DNA of 64,000 nucleotides from Stenotrophomonas sp. 610A2 (GTDB lineage: Bacteria > Pseudomonadota > Gammaproteobacteria > Xanthomonadales > Xanthomonadaceae). The stretch spans positions 1,178,001 to 1,242,000 of the forward strand of contig NZ_CP130832.1 in the NCBI RefSeq assembly GCF_030549615.1, in the 5' to 3' direction. Each line of letters begins with the position of its first letter. Position 1 is the first letter of the stretch. The position numbers and the translations under genes were made by a program. Shown here in pieces: positions 53,704 through 62,774 of the stretch. Under the pieces are notes generated by a model, which saw only the letters and a list, made by a program, of their open reading frames with translations, searched no databases and had not been told where the DNA came from.

Positions 53704-54564
53704 ATGGCGTCGTCCAAGCCTCCGCATCATCCGCACGCCCGCCGCGCAACGCCCGGCGGGCGTTTGCTTTCGCGTGCGCCCAACGGCACCACGCGTGCTG
53801 CCAAGGCCGCTCCGGCAGGTATCCGCCATGGTCTGGCGCGGGTGTTGTCCAAGGCTGGTGTGTGTTCGCGTACCGAAGCCGCACGGCGGGTGCTTGATGG
53901 CCGCGTCAGCGTCGATGGCAAGGTGGTGCGGGACCCGGAGTTCCCGGTCGTCGCTGGGCGTCAGCAGGTATTGCTGGACGAACAACCGCTGACAGCTGCA
54001 AAGCGCCTGTATCTGGCCCTGAACAAGCCGCGCGGCCTGGTGACCACGGTGCAGGACGAACAGGGCCGTGACACGGTTTACCAGTGCTTTGAAGACGCAG
54101 GCCTGCCGTGGATGGCGCCGGTTGGGCGCTTGGACAAGGCCAGCGAAGGTCTGTTGTTCTTCAGCAATGATCCGGAATGGGCGGCGCGCCTCACCGAGCC
54201 CAGCACAGGCCCATTGAAAACCTATCGGGTACAGGTGGATGCTGTGCCCGACGCAGCGGTGCTTGAGCGCATGCAAGCCGGTATCGAGGACGAAGGTGAG
54301 CACCTGGCGGCGCATTCGGTACAGCTGCTGCGCCATGGCGAACGCACTGCATGGCTGGAGGTGGTGCTGGACGAGGGCCGTAATCGCCATATCCGGCGCC
54401 TGCTCAAGGCCTTGGGTCTGGACGTGCTGCGTTTGATGCGGGTTGCGATCGGGCCGGTACAGCTGGGCGAGCTGGGCAAGGGGCAATGGCGCGAGCTGAG
54501 CGTGGCGGAGCTGAATGCGCTGCAGGCTGCCAGCAAATCACTGCACGCCAGCGTGAATGACTAA
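53704..54564 (+). CDS. RsuA/RluB/RluE/RluF-family rRNA pseudouridine synthase
   Basis: 286 residues with an N-terminal basic extension rich in His/Arg (residues 1-38), an S4 RNA-binding domain (about 40-85; LARVLSKAGVCSRTEAARRVLDGRVSVDGK) and a catalytic domain. The catalytic aspartate is D144 in GRLDKASEGLLFFSND. KPRGLVTTVQDEQGR and EGRNRHIRRLLKALGLDVLRLMR are family signatures. The exact target (RluB, RluE or RluF type) is not decided. It starts 26 bases after the exported protein; the ribosome binding site is weak. Confidence 0.9.
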   Translation: MASSKPPHHPHARRATPGGRLLSRAPNGTTRAAKAAPAGIRHGLARVLSKAGVCSRTEAARRVLDGRVSVDGKVVRDPEFPVVAGRQQVLLDEQPLTAAKRLYLALNKPRGLVTTVQDEQGRDTVYQCFEDAGLPWMAPVGRLDKASEGLLFFSNDPEWAARLTEPSTGPLKTYRVQVDAVPDAAVLERMQAGIEDEGEHLAAHSVQLLRHGERTAWLEVVLDEGRNRHIRRLLKALGLDVLRLMRVAIGPVQLGELGKGQWRELSVAELNALQAASKSLHASVND

Positions 54565-54644
54565 TTTCAATAAATTCATATAAATAGCTGCACTTGCTCA
54601 GATGCTGGATTAGACTGCGACTCTAATTACCTGAGGTTATTGCC

Positions 54645-54944
54645 ATGCAAGCTCTTTCCCGCCTCTCTGGCATCGTTCTCGTGGCGACTTCGGTTGCGGT
54701 GTTGGCTGGTTGTGCGTCCTCGGGCAAGAAGACCGCGAAGAGTGAGGACAAGCCGATCGAAGTGCGGGTGGAAGCACCGCTGGCCGAGAAAGATTCGTTG
54801 GGCAATTACCGTTTCATGATGCAGCAGGGCGAGCAGAAGATGAGCGCCGATCAGTTCGATGCCTGGATGAAGGCCAATGGCATCCGCGTTGCCAAGGGTG
54901 CAGGCGCGCCGGCGGCGGCAGCCGCACCGGCCAAGAAGAACTGA
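54645..54944 (+). CDS. unknown small lipoprotein with a DAWMK module
   Basis: 99 residues. MQALSRLSGIVLVATSVAVLAGC is a lipoprotein signal with the lipobox LAGC at about residue 23. A lysine-rich linker follows, then GNYRFMMQQGEQKMSADQF, DAWMKANGIRVAK and an Ala-rich tail. This C-terminal module closely resembles that of the exported protein at 53180-53677. TGAGGTTATT precedes the ATG. Probably inner- or outer-membrane anchored; function unknown. Confidence 0.8.
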   Translation: MQALSRLSGIVLVATSVAVLAGCASSGKKTAKSEDKPIEVRVEAPLAEKDSLGNYRFMMQQGEQKMSADQFDAWMKANGIRVAKGAGAPAAAAAPAKKN

Positions 54945-54955
54945 GAGCAGCAGCT

Positions 54956-55024
54956 GTAGTGCCGAGCCATGCTCGGCAAGGGGCTTCACCGGTAAGGCCT
55001 CTGCCGAGCATGGCTCGGCACTAC
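54956..55024. repeat. SMAG dimer next to kbl
   Basis: GTAG-headed unit with stem GCCGAGC/GCTCGGC facing its inverse, starting 12 bases after the lipoprotein stop. Same subfamily as the RAYT-flanking copies. Confidence 0.9.
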
Positions 55025-55031
55025 AAAATGC

Positions 55032-55061
55032 AAACAGGCGCCTTTCGGCGCCTGTTTTGTT
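55032..55061. terminator. bidirectional terminator between the lipoprotein gene and kbl
   Basis: Eleven-bp stem AAACAGGCGCC/GGCGCCTGTTT with a TTTC loop. T-runs follow on both strands. The core reads AGGCGCCGAAAGGCGCCT on the minus strand and recurs in the terminator beside tdh. Confidence 0.88.
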
Positions 55062-55083
55062 TTCAAGCCAAGGGCAACAACAC

Positions 55084-56298
55084 TCAGCCCTTGATCACGC
55101 CCAGCTCAAGACCAATCCGGGTGAAGGCATCGATTGCGCGGTCCAGGTGGGCGCGGCTGTGCGCGGCGCTGATCTGGGTGCGGATGCGGGCCTGCCCCTT
55201 CGGCACCACCGGGAAGAAGAAGCCGATCGCATAGATGCCTTCTTCCAGCAGACGCTGGGCGAACTTCTGCGCCAGCGGTGCGTCGTACAGCATCACCGGG
55301 CTGATCGGATGCACGCCGGGCTTCACGTCGAAACCGGCGGCGGTCATCTTCTCGCGGAAGTAAGCGGTGTTCTCGCGCAGCGTTTCACGCAGGTCATCGG
55401 CGGCAGCCAACATCTCGAACGCCTTGATGCCGGCGGCAACCACATGCGGCGGCAGCGAGTTGGAGAACAGGTAGGGGCGCGAGCGCTGGCGCAGCAGTTC
55501 GATGACCTCGGCGCTGGCGCAGGTGAAACCGCCCAGTGCGCCGCCCATGGCCTTGCCCAGGGTGCCGGTGATGATGTCGATCTTGTCGAGCACACCCTTC
55601 ACTTCGGCCGAGCCGCGGCCGGTGGCGCCGAGGAAGCCGGTGGCATGGCATTCGTCGATATGCACCAGCGCGTTGTACTTCTTCGCCAGCGCGGTGATTT
55701 CATCGAGTGGGGCGATGAAGCCGTCCATCGAGAACACGCCGTCGGTGGTGATCAGCTTGGTCTTGCAGCCAGCGGCATCAGCGGCCTGCAGCTGCGCTTC
55801 CAGATCGGCCATGTCGCAGTTGGCGTAGCGGAAACGCTTGGCCTTGCACAGGCGCACGCCATCGATGATGGAGGCGTGGTTCAGTGCGTCGGAGATGATC
55901 GCGTCGTTCTCGCCGAGCAGCGGCTCGAACAGGCCGCCGTTGGCGTCGAAGCAGGCGGCGTAGAGGATGGTGTCGTCCTTGCCGAAGAACCCGGCAATCT
56001 GCTTTTCCAGCTGCTTGTGCAGGTCCTGGGTGCCGCAGATGAAGCGCACCGAGGCCATGCCGAAGCCGTGCGTGTCCAGTGCGTCCTTGGCCGCCTGGAT
56101 CAGGTCCGGGTGGTCGGCCAGGCCCAGGTAGTTGTTGGCACAGAAATTCAGCACCGTGCGGCCGTCGTCGAGGGTGATCTCGGCCGACTGCGGGCTGGTG
56201 ATGATGCGTTCGGACTTGAACAGCCCCTGCGCGCGGATGGCGTCCAGTTCCTCGGCGTAGTGCCGGGTCAGCGGGGAGATGTTCGCGGTTTCGGTCAT
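55084..56298 (-). CDS. kbl: 2-amino-3-ketobutyrate coenzyme A ligase (glycine C-acetyltransferase)
   Basis: PLP enzyme that splits 2-amino-3-ketobutyrate with CoA into glycine and acetyl-CoA, the second step of threonine degradation after Tdh. It has 404 residues of the alpha-oxoamine synthase family. [33 protein letters not shown] and [11 protein letters not shown] with the PLP lysine K249 are present. It starts [14 protein letters not shown]. The partner gene tdh is in the same orientation but 6.5 kb away, not adjacent as in E. coli. Confidence 0.96.
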   Translation of the reverse strand: MTETANISPLTRHYAEELDAIRAQGLFKSERIITSPQSAEITLDDGRTVLNFCANNYLGLADHPDLIQAAKDALDTHGFGMASVRFICGTQDLHKQLEKQIAGFFGKDDTILYAACFDANGGLFEPLLGENDAIISDALNHASIIDGVRLCKAKRFRYANCDMADLEAQLQAADAAGCKTKLITTDGVFSMDGFIAPLDEITALAKKYNALVHIDECHATGFLGATGRGSAEVKGVLDKIDIITGTLGKAMGGALGGFTCASAEVIELLRQRSRPYLFSNSLPPHVVAAGIKAFEMLAAADDLRETLRENTAYFREKMTAAGFDVKPGVHPISPVMLYDAPLAQKFAQRLLEEGIYAIGFFFPVVPKGQARIRTQISAAHSRAHLDRAIDAFTRIGLELGVIKG

Positions 56299-56459
56299 GG
56301 CAGGGTCTTGCGGTCAAGTGGAACGCCAATTTTAGCCTTCCCGGTGTCCCGGCGCTGTCGTCATGCGCAAAGGCTATAAGCGCGGCGGCCTAAGTCATTT
56401 CTCGCTGGCCGGTGTGCGCCCGCAGCATCGTCATCACACCCACCCAACAGGAGACGCCG

Positions 56460-57887
56460 ATGACCGCCATACGCCCCCCATTCACCCTGCCGACCAGGAA
56501 GCTGTTGTCTCTAAGCCTGGCCCTGGCGGCGTGTGGGGCGGGGTCATCGGCGCAGGCGCAGCAACTCACCGTCGAGCAGTTGCAGGAGCGCCTGCAGCGA
56601 TTGGAGCGGCTGGCCGGGGTCAGTGATGGCGGAAACGAAGGGATAGGCCTGGCTGATCTGGACCAGCGCCTGCGCATCCTTGAGCGTCGCCTTGAGCTTG
56701 GGGAAGAAGAGCGCGTTGCCGCCGCCAAGGCCGCGCCGAAGATAAGCGTCGACCAGAAGGGGGCTTCGTTCAAATCCGGCGACGGCGCTTACGAGTTGAA
56801 GCTGCGCGGCCTGCTGCAGGGCGATGCCCGCGTCTTCCTGGGCGGCGATGCCAACCAGAACGACACCTTCCTGCTGCGCACCGCTCGGCCGACCCTGGAA
56901 GGCTCGCTGGGCAAGCTGGTCGCCTACCGCTTCACGCCGGAGTTCGCCGGTGACAGCGCCAGCATCGTCGATGCCTATGCCGATCTGCGTTTCGATCCTG
57001 CGTATACGGTGCGGGTTGGCAAGTTCACCTCGCCGGTTGGCCTGGAGCGTCTGCAGTCATCGTCGGCACTGGTTGATGTCGAGCGCGCGCTGGCCAGCGA
57101 GTTGGCACCGAATCGCGACCTGGGCGTGCAGTTGCAGGGCGAAGTGGCCAAGGGCAAGTTCAGCTACGCGCTGGGCGTGTTCAACGGCACCGTCGATGGC
57201 CGCGATGCGGTTACCAGCAATCCGGATGACGACTTCGAATACGCAGGCCGCGTGTTCTTCGAACCGCTCAAGGGCAGTGACAGCGCATGGGCGGGATTGG
57301 GCTTCGGCCTGGGTGCGAGCACCGGTGAAAAGCATGGCAGCGGCAATAACTACCTGCCGCGTTATCGCACGCCCGGTCAGGCCACGTTCTTTGCTTACCG
57401 CAGCGCTGTGGTGGCTGATGGCGAGCACCGCCGCTGGTCGCCGCAGGGCTGGTTCTACCGCAACGGCTTGGGCCTGCAGGCCGAGTACATCGCTTCGGAA
57501 CAGGAGGTCGCGCGCAATGGCATCCGCAAGCAGTTGGACAACCGCGCCTGGCAGGCAACCGCCAGCTATGTGCTGACCGGTGAGGATGCGAGCTACCGCG
57601 GGGTGACGCCTTCGCGTCCGTTCGGTGCAAACGGTGGGCACGGTGCGGTGGAGCTGACCGCACGCTACGGCGAGCTGCAGATCGATGATGCCGCCTTCCC
57701 GCTCTATGCCGATCCGACGGTATCGGCCTCGCAGGTCCGCTCGTGGACGGTAGGTGCCAACTGGTACCTGACCGCCAATCTGAAGTTGGCGACCAATTAC
57801 CTGCACAGCAGTTTTGATGCGGCTTCCGCTGGCGCGAAGTTGCCTGATGAAAAAGCTGTTTTCTCGCGCCTGCAAGTTTCCTTCTGA
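56460..57887 (+). CDS. OprO/OprP-type anion-selective porin
   Basis: Outer-membrane porin of the phosphate-selective O/P family, 475 residues from the ATG at 56460 (AGGAGA upstream). A signal peptide (residues 1 to about 34, ending AQAQ) is followed by a coiled-coil segment (LTVEQLQERLQRLERL and LDQRLRILERRLEL). The barrel contains ELKLRGLLQGDARVFLGG, YADLRFDPAYTVRVGKFTSPVGLERLQS and RVFFEPLKG, and ends LQVSF with a terminal Phe as expected. It lies 12 bases before sbp, which suggests that the anion imported here is sulfate rather than phosphate. Confidence 0.9.
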   Translation: MTAIRPPFTLPTRKLLSLSLALAACGAGSSAQAQQLTVEQLQERLQRLERLAGVSDGGNEGIGLADLDQRLRILERRLELGEEERVAAAKAAPKISVDQKGASFKSGDGAYELKLRGLLQGDARVFLGGDANQNDTFLLRTARPTLEGSLGKLVAYRFTPEFAGDSASIVDAYADLRFDPAYTVRVGKFTSPVGLERLQSSSALVDVERALASELAPNRDLGVQLQGEVAKGKFSYALGVFNGTVDGRDAVTSNPDDDFEYAGRVFFEPLKGSDSAWAGLGFGLGASTGEKHGSGNNYLPRYRTPGQATFFAYRSAVVADGEHRRWSPQGWFYRNGLGLQAEYIASEQEVARNGIRKQLDNRAWQATASYVLTGEDASYRGVTPSRPFGANGGHGAVELTARYGELQIDDAAFPLYADPTVSASQVRSWTVGANWYLTANLKLATNYLHSSFDAASAGAKLPDEKAVFSRLQVSF

Positions 57888-57899
57888 CGGAGAGCCCCG

Positions 57900-58922
57900 A
57901 TGACGCATTCCCATGTTTCACGCCTTGCAACCGCAGCATTGGCGTTCGCCTTGACCTTGAGTGCCGGCGCCACGTTTGCGCGTGATGTCCAACTGCTCAA
58001 TGTTTCCTATGACCCGACCCGCGAGTTGTACCGCGACTTCAACGCCGCCTTCGCCAAACACTGGAAGGAAACCAAGGGCGACAACGTCACCATCGAGACC
58101 TCGCACGGCGGCTCCGGCAAGCAGGCGCGCACGGTGATCGATGGCATTGAAGCCGACGTCGTCACCTTGGCCCTGGCCTATGACGTGGATGCCATCGCCG
58201 ACAAGGCCAAGCTGCTGCCCGCCAACTGGGAAACCCGCCTGCCGGAAAACAGTGCGCCCTACACCTCGACCATTGTGTTCCTGGTGCGCAAGGGTAACCC
58301 CAAGGCCATCCGCGATTGGCCCGACCTGCTGCGCAGCGGCGTGTCGGTGGTGACGCCGAATCCGAAGACCTCCGGTGGCGCACGCTGGAACTATCTCGCA
58401 GCCTGGGCGTATGCCGACCACATCTTCAAGGGTGACCGCGACAAGATCCTGAACTACATGCGCGCGCTGTTCCGCAATGTGCCGGTGCTTGATACCGGTG
58501 CGCGCGGCGCCACCACTACCTTCGTCCAGCGCGGTATCGGCGATGTGTTGCTGGCCTGGGAGAACGAGGCCTTCCTCGCCCAGGAAGAGCTGGGCCCGGA
58601 CAAGTTCGAGATCGTGGTGCCGAAGTTGTCGATCCTGGCCGAACCGTCGGTAGCGCTGCTGGATCGCAACGTCGACCGCCACGGCACCCGCGATGTCGCC
58701 CAGGCCTACCTGCAATACCTGTACTCGCCGGAAGGCCAGCGCATCGCCGCGCGTCACTACTACCGTCCGCGCTCACCGCAATACGCCGCACCGGCTGACG
58801 TTGCCCGCTTCCCGCAGGTGCAGCTGGTCACCATCCGCAGCGCCTTCGGTTCGTGGGGCAGGGCGCAGGCCGAGCACTTCGCAGATGGCGGCGTCTTCGA
58901 TCAGATCCAGGCGAGCAAGTAG
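57900..58922 (+). CDS. sbp: periplasmic sulfate-binding protein
   Basis: Substrate-binding protein of the sulfate/thiosulfate ABC importer. It has 340 residues with a signal peptide ending ATFA. Family motifs are [62 protein letters not shown] and LLAWENEA. Sbp and CysP are related, so thiosulfate specificity is possible. GGAGAG precedes the ATG. It is second in the operon porin-sbp-cysT-cysW-cysA. Confidence 0.94.
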   Translation: MTHSHVSRLATAALAFALTLSAGATFARDVQLLNVSYDPTRELYRDFNAAFAKHWKETKGDNVTIETSHGGSGKQARTVIDGIEADVVTLALAYDVDAIADKAKLLPANWETRLPENSAPYTSTIVFLVRKGNPKAIRDWPDLLRSGVSVVTPNPKTSGGARWNYLAAWAYADHIFKGDRDKILNYMRALFRNVPVLDTGARGATTTFVQRGIGDVLLAWENEAFLAQEELGPDKFEIVVPKLSILAEPSVALLDRNVDRHGTRDVAQAYLQYLYSPEGQRIAARHYYRPRSPQYAAPADVARFPQVQLVTIRSAFGSWGRAQAEHFADGGVFDQIQASK

Positions 58923-58925
58923 GCC

Positions 58926-59783
58926 GTGTCAGCAACAGCACAAACACTGCAAACACGTGTGCGAAGCCAACGCCGGGTACTCCCCGGCTTTGGTCTTGGT
59001 ATGGGCATCACCTTGCTCTGGTTGGGGCTGATCGTCCTGATCCCATTGCTTGGCGTGTTCCTGAAAGCCGCAGGGCTGGGCCTGGGCGGCATCTGGCAGA
59101 TATGGACCGAACCGCGCGTGCTGGCCGCGCTGCGGCTGAGCTTCGGCACCGCGTTCGCGGCGGCCGCGTTCAACACGGTGATGGGGACGTGGGTAGCGTG
59201 GGTATTCGTGCGCTATAACTTCCCCGGCCGACGCCTGTTCGACGCGATGATCGATCTGCCGTTCGCCTTGCCCACCGCGGTGGCTGGCATCGCCTTGACC
59301 GCGCTGTATGGCGGCCAGGGCTGGATCGGGCAGTGGCTGGAGCCGTTGGGCATCAAGGTCGCCTACACGCCGCTGGGCATCGTGGTGGCCTTGGTGTTTG
59401 TTGGCCTGCCGTTCGTGGTGCGCATCGTGCAACCGGTATTGGCCGAAGCCGAGCGTGAGTTCGAGGAAGCGTCGGCCACGCTCGGCGCCACGCGTTTTCA
59501 GACCATCGTGCGGGTAGTGCTGCCCAGCCTGTGGCCGGCCATGCTGACCGGCTTTGCGTTGGCGTTCGCGCGTGGCGTGGGTGAGTACGGCTCGGTGATC
59601 TTCATTGCCGGCAACATGCCCAGCGTCACCGAGATCGCGCCGTTGCTGATCACCATCCGTCTGGAGGAGTTTGATTACGCTGGTGCCACGGCGATTGCAG
59701 CTGCGATGTTGTTGCTGTCATTCGTGCTGTTGTTGCTGGTCAACACGCTGCAGGCGCGTCTGCAGGGCAGGGGCGCACGATGA
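58926..59783 (+). CDS. cysT: sulfate/thiosulfate ABC transporter permease CysT (CysU)
   Basis: Inner-membrane permease, 285 residues, with about six hydrophobic helices and the coupling loop [20 protein letters not shown], followed by [31 protein letters not shown]. The start is GTG at 58926, 3 bases after the sbp stop. The stop overlaps the cysW start by four bases (ATGA). An N-terminal Arg-rich stretch precedes the first helix. It pairs with CysW to form the channel. Confidence 0.94.
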   Translation: MSATAQTLQTRVRSQRRVLPGFGLGMGITLLWLGLIVLIPLLGVFLKAAGLGLGGIWQIWTEPRVLAALRLSFGTAFAAAAFNTVMGTWVAWVFVRYNFPGRRLFDAMIDLPFALPTAVAGIALTALYGGQGWIGQWLEPLGIKVAYTPLGIVVALVFVGLPFVVRIVQPVLAEAEREFEEASATLGATRFQTIVRVVLPSLWPAMLTGFALAFARGVGEYGSVIFIAGNMPSVTEIAPLLITIRLEEFDYAGATAIAAAMLLLSFVLLLLVNTLQARLQGRGAR

Positions 59784-60721
59784 ACGAGTTGTTGTCGGAG
59801 TTGCCGGTGAGCCTGGAGCGCAGCGAACGAGTAGCCAAGCCGCAGCAGGTAACCAGCGAACCGCGCTGGGTACAGGTATTGCTGATTCTTGGCGCATTGG
59901 GGTTTCTGCTGTCGTTCCTGTTGCTACCGCTGGTGCTGGTGTTCGTCGAAGCACTGCGTGGCGGTGTGCTGGCGTTCTGGAATGCGATCAGCGATCCGGA
60001 CGCTTTGTCGGCGATACGCCTCACTCTCTTGGTGACGGCAATAGTCGTGCCCTTGAACCTGGTGTTCGGCGTCGCTGCGGCGTGGGTGGTGAGCAAGCAT
60101 AGCTTCCCGGGCAAGCGCTGGTTGGTGACGCTGATCGACCTGCCGTTCTCGGTATCGCCGGTGGTGGCGGGTCTGGTCTTCATCCTGTTGTTCGGCCGCG
60201 ATGGTTGGTTCTGGCCGTTGATCGAGGATGGGCTGCGCCTGCACCTGCCGGTGCTCGGCGAAACCCTGTTGCAGCTGCCGCGCATCGTGTTTGCGATCCC
60301 CGGCATCGTGCTGGCAACGGTGTTCGTCACCTTTCCCTTCATCGCGCGCGAACTGATGCCCTTGATGGAGCAGCAGGGCAGTGACGAAGAACTGGCGGCA
60401 CTGACCCTGGGTGCAAATGCCTGGCAGATGTTCTGGAAGGTGACCTTGCCGAACATCCGTTGGGGCCTGCTGTACGGCGTGCTGTTGTGCAGTGCGCGGG
60501 CGATGGGCGAGTTCGGCGCGGTGTCGGTGGTATCCGGGCATATCCGCGGCCGCACCAATACGCTGCCGCTGCACGTGGAGATTCTCTACAACGAATACGC
60601 CTACAGCGCCGCCTTTGCCTGCGCCTCGCTGCTGGCTGCCACTGCCTTGCTGACGCTGGTGGTGAAATCTTTCCTGGAGTGGCGCCACGGTCAGTCGTTG
60701 GCCGCCGCCCACCGTCATTGA
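59780..60721 (+). CDS. cysW: sulfate/thiosulfate ABC transporter permease CysW
   Basis: Second inner-membrane permease, 313 residues. A longer hydrophilic N-terminus (residues 1 to about 32) precedes the helices. Typical sequences are [56 protein letters not shown] (coupling loop) and [19 protein letters not shown]. It starts inside the cysT stop (ATGA). cysA starts 7 bases after its stop. Confidence 0.95.
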   Translation: MNELLSELPVSLERSERVAKPQQVTSEPRWVQVLLILGALGFLLSFLLLPLVLVFVEALRGGVLAFWNAISDPDALSAIRLTLLVTAIVVPLNLVFGVAAAWVVSKHSFPGKRWLVTLIDLPFSVSPVVAGLVFILLFGRDGWFWPLIEDGLRLHLPVLGETLLQLPRIVFAIPGIVLATVFVTFPFIARELMPLMEQQGSDEELAALTLGANAWQMFWKVTLPNIRWGLLYGVLLCSARAMGEFGAVSVVSGHIRGRTNTLPLHVEILYNEYAYSAAFACASLLAATALLTLVVKSFLEWRHGQSLAAAHRH

Positions 60722-60728
60722 GGTCACG

Positions 60729-61772
60729 ATGAACATCCGCATACACAACCTGGGCAAGCAGTTCGGTACGTTCCCTGCGCTGGATGGCGTGAGCCTGGAT
60801 ATCCGCAGTGGCGAGTTGCTGGCCTTGCTGGGGCCTTCCGGCTCGGGCAAGACCACCTTGTTGCGCGCATTGGCCGGACTGGAGCATCCCGAACGTGGCG
60901 AGATCCTGTTCGATGGTGAGGACGCTACGGGTTTGAGCGTGCAGGCGCGCCGCGCTGGTTTCGTGTTCCAGCACTACGCCTTGTTCAAGCATCTGGACGT
61001 GCGCCGCAATATCGCCTTCGGGCTGGAAGTGCGGCGCGGTGCAGAGCGCTGGCCGAAGGCGCGCATCGATGCGAAGGTTGATGAGTTGCTGGCGCTGGTG
61101 CAGCTCGATGGGCTGGGCGGGCGCTACCCGGCGCAGCTGTCCGGCGGCCAACGGCAGCGCGTGGCGCTGGCCCGCGCGCTGGCCATCGAGCCGCGCGTGC
61201 TGTTGCTGGACGAGCCCTTCGGCGCGCTGGATGCACAGGTACGCCGTGACCTGCGCCGTTGGCTGCGTGAGCTGCACGACCGCACCGGGCTGACCACGGT
61301 CTTCGTCACCCACGATCAGGAAGAGGCGCTGGAGCTGGCAGATCGGGTTGCCATCCTCAACCGTGGCCGCATCGAGCAGGTGGGCACGCCGGGCGAGGTC
61401 TATGACCAACCGGCATCGCCGTTCGTCTATGGCTTCGTCGGTGAGGCCAACCGGCTGCCGGCCCGCGCGCAGGGGCAGACGCTGGAAGTGGCCGGGGCGC
61501 TGTGGCCACGCACGGCCTCGGTGCCGGAAGGCGAGGCGCTGGAGGTGTTCGTCAGGCCTGAAGACCTGGTGGTCGAAGCCGATGGCCATTGGCAGGCGAC
61601 GGTCGGGCTGGTGCAGCGCAGTGGCCCGCGGCAACGCCTGCGCGCGCGCCTGGCTGGCGCAACTACCGATCTGGAAGTGGAGTTGCCGGCCGATGCGCCG
61701 GCCTATGCGGCAGGACAGTCGATCCGGCTCGGAGCCCGTCGTTACGGGGTCTTTCCGGCAGCCGCGGGCTGA
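60729..61772 (+). CDS. cysA: sulfate/thiosulfate ABC transporter ATP-binding subunit CysA
   Basis: ATPase that powers sulfate uptake, 347 residues. Walker [10 protein letters not shown] (about residues 35-43), Q-loop [11 protein letters not shown], signature [15 protein letters not shown], Walker [13 protein letters not shown] and the H-loop [12 protein letters not shown] are all intact. A C-terminal TOBE-like region ([15 protein letters not shown]) follows, as in CysA proteins. It is the last gene of the sulfate operon; GAGG lies before the ATG. Confidence 0.96.
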   Translation: MNIRIHNLGKQFGTFPALDGVSLDIRSGELLALLGPSGSGKTTLLRALAGLEHPERGEILFDGEDATGLSVQARRAGFVFQHYALFKHLDVRRNIAFGLEVRRGAERWPKARIDAKVDELLALVQLDGLGGRYPAQLSGGQRQRVALARALAIEPRVLLLDEPFGALDAQVRRDLRRWLRELHDRTGLTTVFVTHDQEEALELADRVAILNRGRIEQVGTPGEVYDQPASPFVYGFVGEANRLPARAQGQTLEVAGALWPRTASVPEGEALEVFVRPEDLVVEADGHWQATVGLVQRSGPRQRLRARLAGATTDLEVELPADAPAYAAGQSIRLGARRYGVFPAAAG

Positions 61773-61892
61773 ATAGGGCAGGGCTGGGTGGCTGGGGTGA
61801 AATAGATGTTGCATCGCAATATAATTGCGGTTAAATATTTGTGAATCGGGATGCGGTCGATCCCGGTGCCCCCACTTCCTGGAGAGATCTGC
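61773..61892 (+). promoter_or_regulatory. promoter region of the TorF-family porin gene
   Basis: A perfect TATAAT (61820-61825) lies about 70 bases before the start codon, within the small palindrome GCAATATAATTGC. A -35 with a good match is not evident at 16-18 bases (GTGAAA at 17). An activator or a palindrome-binding regulator may therefore be needed. Confidence 0.45.
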
Positions 61893-62642
61893 ATGATGCA
61901 CAACAAGCGTCTTGTCGCCGTGGCCTGCGCCGCCCTGTTGTCCGTTCCGTTTGCCGTCAGCGCCCAGGAGAGTGAGGAGTCTTCCTCTCCGTTCAGCGCC
62001 ACCTTCGGCGTGACCACCGATTACGTGTTCCGTGGTGTCTCGCAGACCGACAACGAGCCGGCTTTCCAGGCGGGCGCCACCTACACCGCACCGTTCGGCC
62101 TGTATGCCACCGTGTGGGGTTCCAACGTCGATTTCGGCGAAGGCGGCCCGAACTTCGAAGTCGACTACAACATCGGCTGGAGCAAGGACCTGTCCGACAG
62201 CTGGAACCTGGATCTGGGCGTCAACCGCTACACCTACACCAGCGCTTCCAGCGGCTACGGTGACATCGACTACAACGAATACCTGGCCAAGGTGACCTGG
62301 ACCGGTCCGGTGGTCGTCAGCGGCCTGCTGGGCTACGCCGACGATTACAGCAACAGCGGCGCCGAGCAGATCTATGCCGGCCTGGACGCGAGCTACGAGA
62401 TCGGCAACGGTTTCTCGGTCGGTGCATCGGCGGGTTACACCACGATCAAGGCCGACAGCAACGAATGGCCGCGTCGTTCGGATTACTTCGATGGCTCGGT
62501 GTCGGTGTCCAAGGGCTTCGGCCCGGCAACCGCAACCCTGGGTTACTACGACACCTTCGGTTCGGATGCTTCCGACCTGCGCCGCGGTTCGGATACCTAC
62601 AAGCCGGGCGTGGTGTTCAGCGTCTCGGTCGACGTGCCCTGA
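61893..62642 (+). CDS. TorF-family putative porin
   Basis: Outer-membrane protein of 249 residues with a signal peptide (MMHNKRLVAVACAALLSVPFAVSA). The mature protein begins QESEESSSPFSATFGVTTDYVFRGVSQTDNEPAFQ; the YVFRGVSQT region is the family hallmark. Amphipathic strands continue to the end (VVFSVSVDVP). GGAGAG is 7 bases before the first ATG; the next ATG is one codon later. The substrate is unknown. It follows cysA after 120 bases and has its own -10 box, so it may or may not belong to sulfate metabolism. Confidence 0.87.
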   Translation: MMHNKRLVAVACAALLSVPFAVSAQESEESSSPFSATFGVTTDYVFRGVSQTDNEPAFQAGATYTAPFGLYATVWGSNVDFGEGGPNFEVDYNIGWSKDLSDSWNLDLGVNRYTYTSASSGYGDIDYNEYLAKVTWTGPVVVSGLLGYADDYSNSGAEQIYAGLDASYEIGNGFSVGASAGYTTIKADSNEWPRRSDYFDGSVSVSKGFGPATATLGYYDTFGSDASDLRRGSDTYKPGVVFSVSVDVP

Positions 62643-62662
62643 TCCAAGCGTGATGCAAAAAG

Positions 62663-62688
62663 AAAAAGGCGCCGAAAGGCGCCTTTTT
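62663..62688. terminator. bidirectional terminator between the TorF-family gene and tdh
   Basis: Perfect 11-bp stem AAAAAGGCGCC/GGCGCCTTTTT with a GAAA loop: a T-run on the + strand and another on the - strand. It shares the core AGGCGCCGAAAGGCGCCT with the terminator beside kbl. Confidence 0.92.
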
Positions 62689-62690
62689 CC

Positions 62691-62759
62691 GTAGTGCCGA
62701 CCCACGGTCGGCAATGGGCATTACCGGTGACGTCAATGCCGACCATGGGTCGGCACTAC
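62691..62759. repeat. SMAG dimer, GACC variant
   Basis: GTAG-headed dimer with stem GCCGACC/GGTCGGC instead of the GCCGAGC/GCTCGGC of the other copies. It begins 2 bases after the bidirectional terminator and ends 15 bases before the tdh stop. A separate SMAG subfamily. Confidence 0.88.
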
Positions 62760-62774
62760 CGATTCCGCCTGAGC

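Noticed and set aside
60339..62714. A 791-codon antisense frame over cysW-cysA-TorF
   Set aside because: Same shadow pattern; it runs through three well-supported genes on the other strand and ends in repeats.
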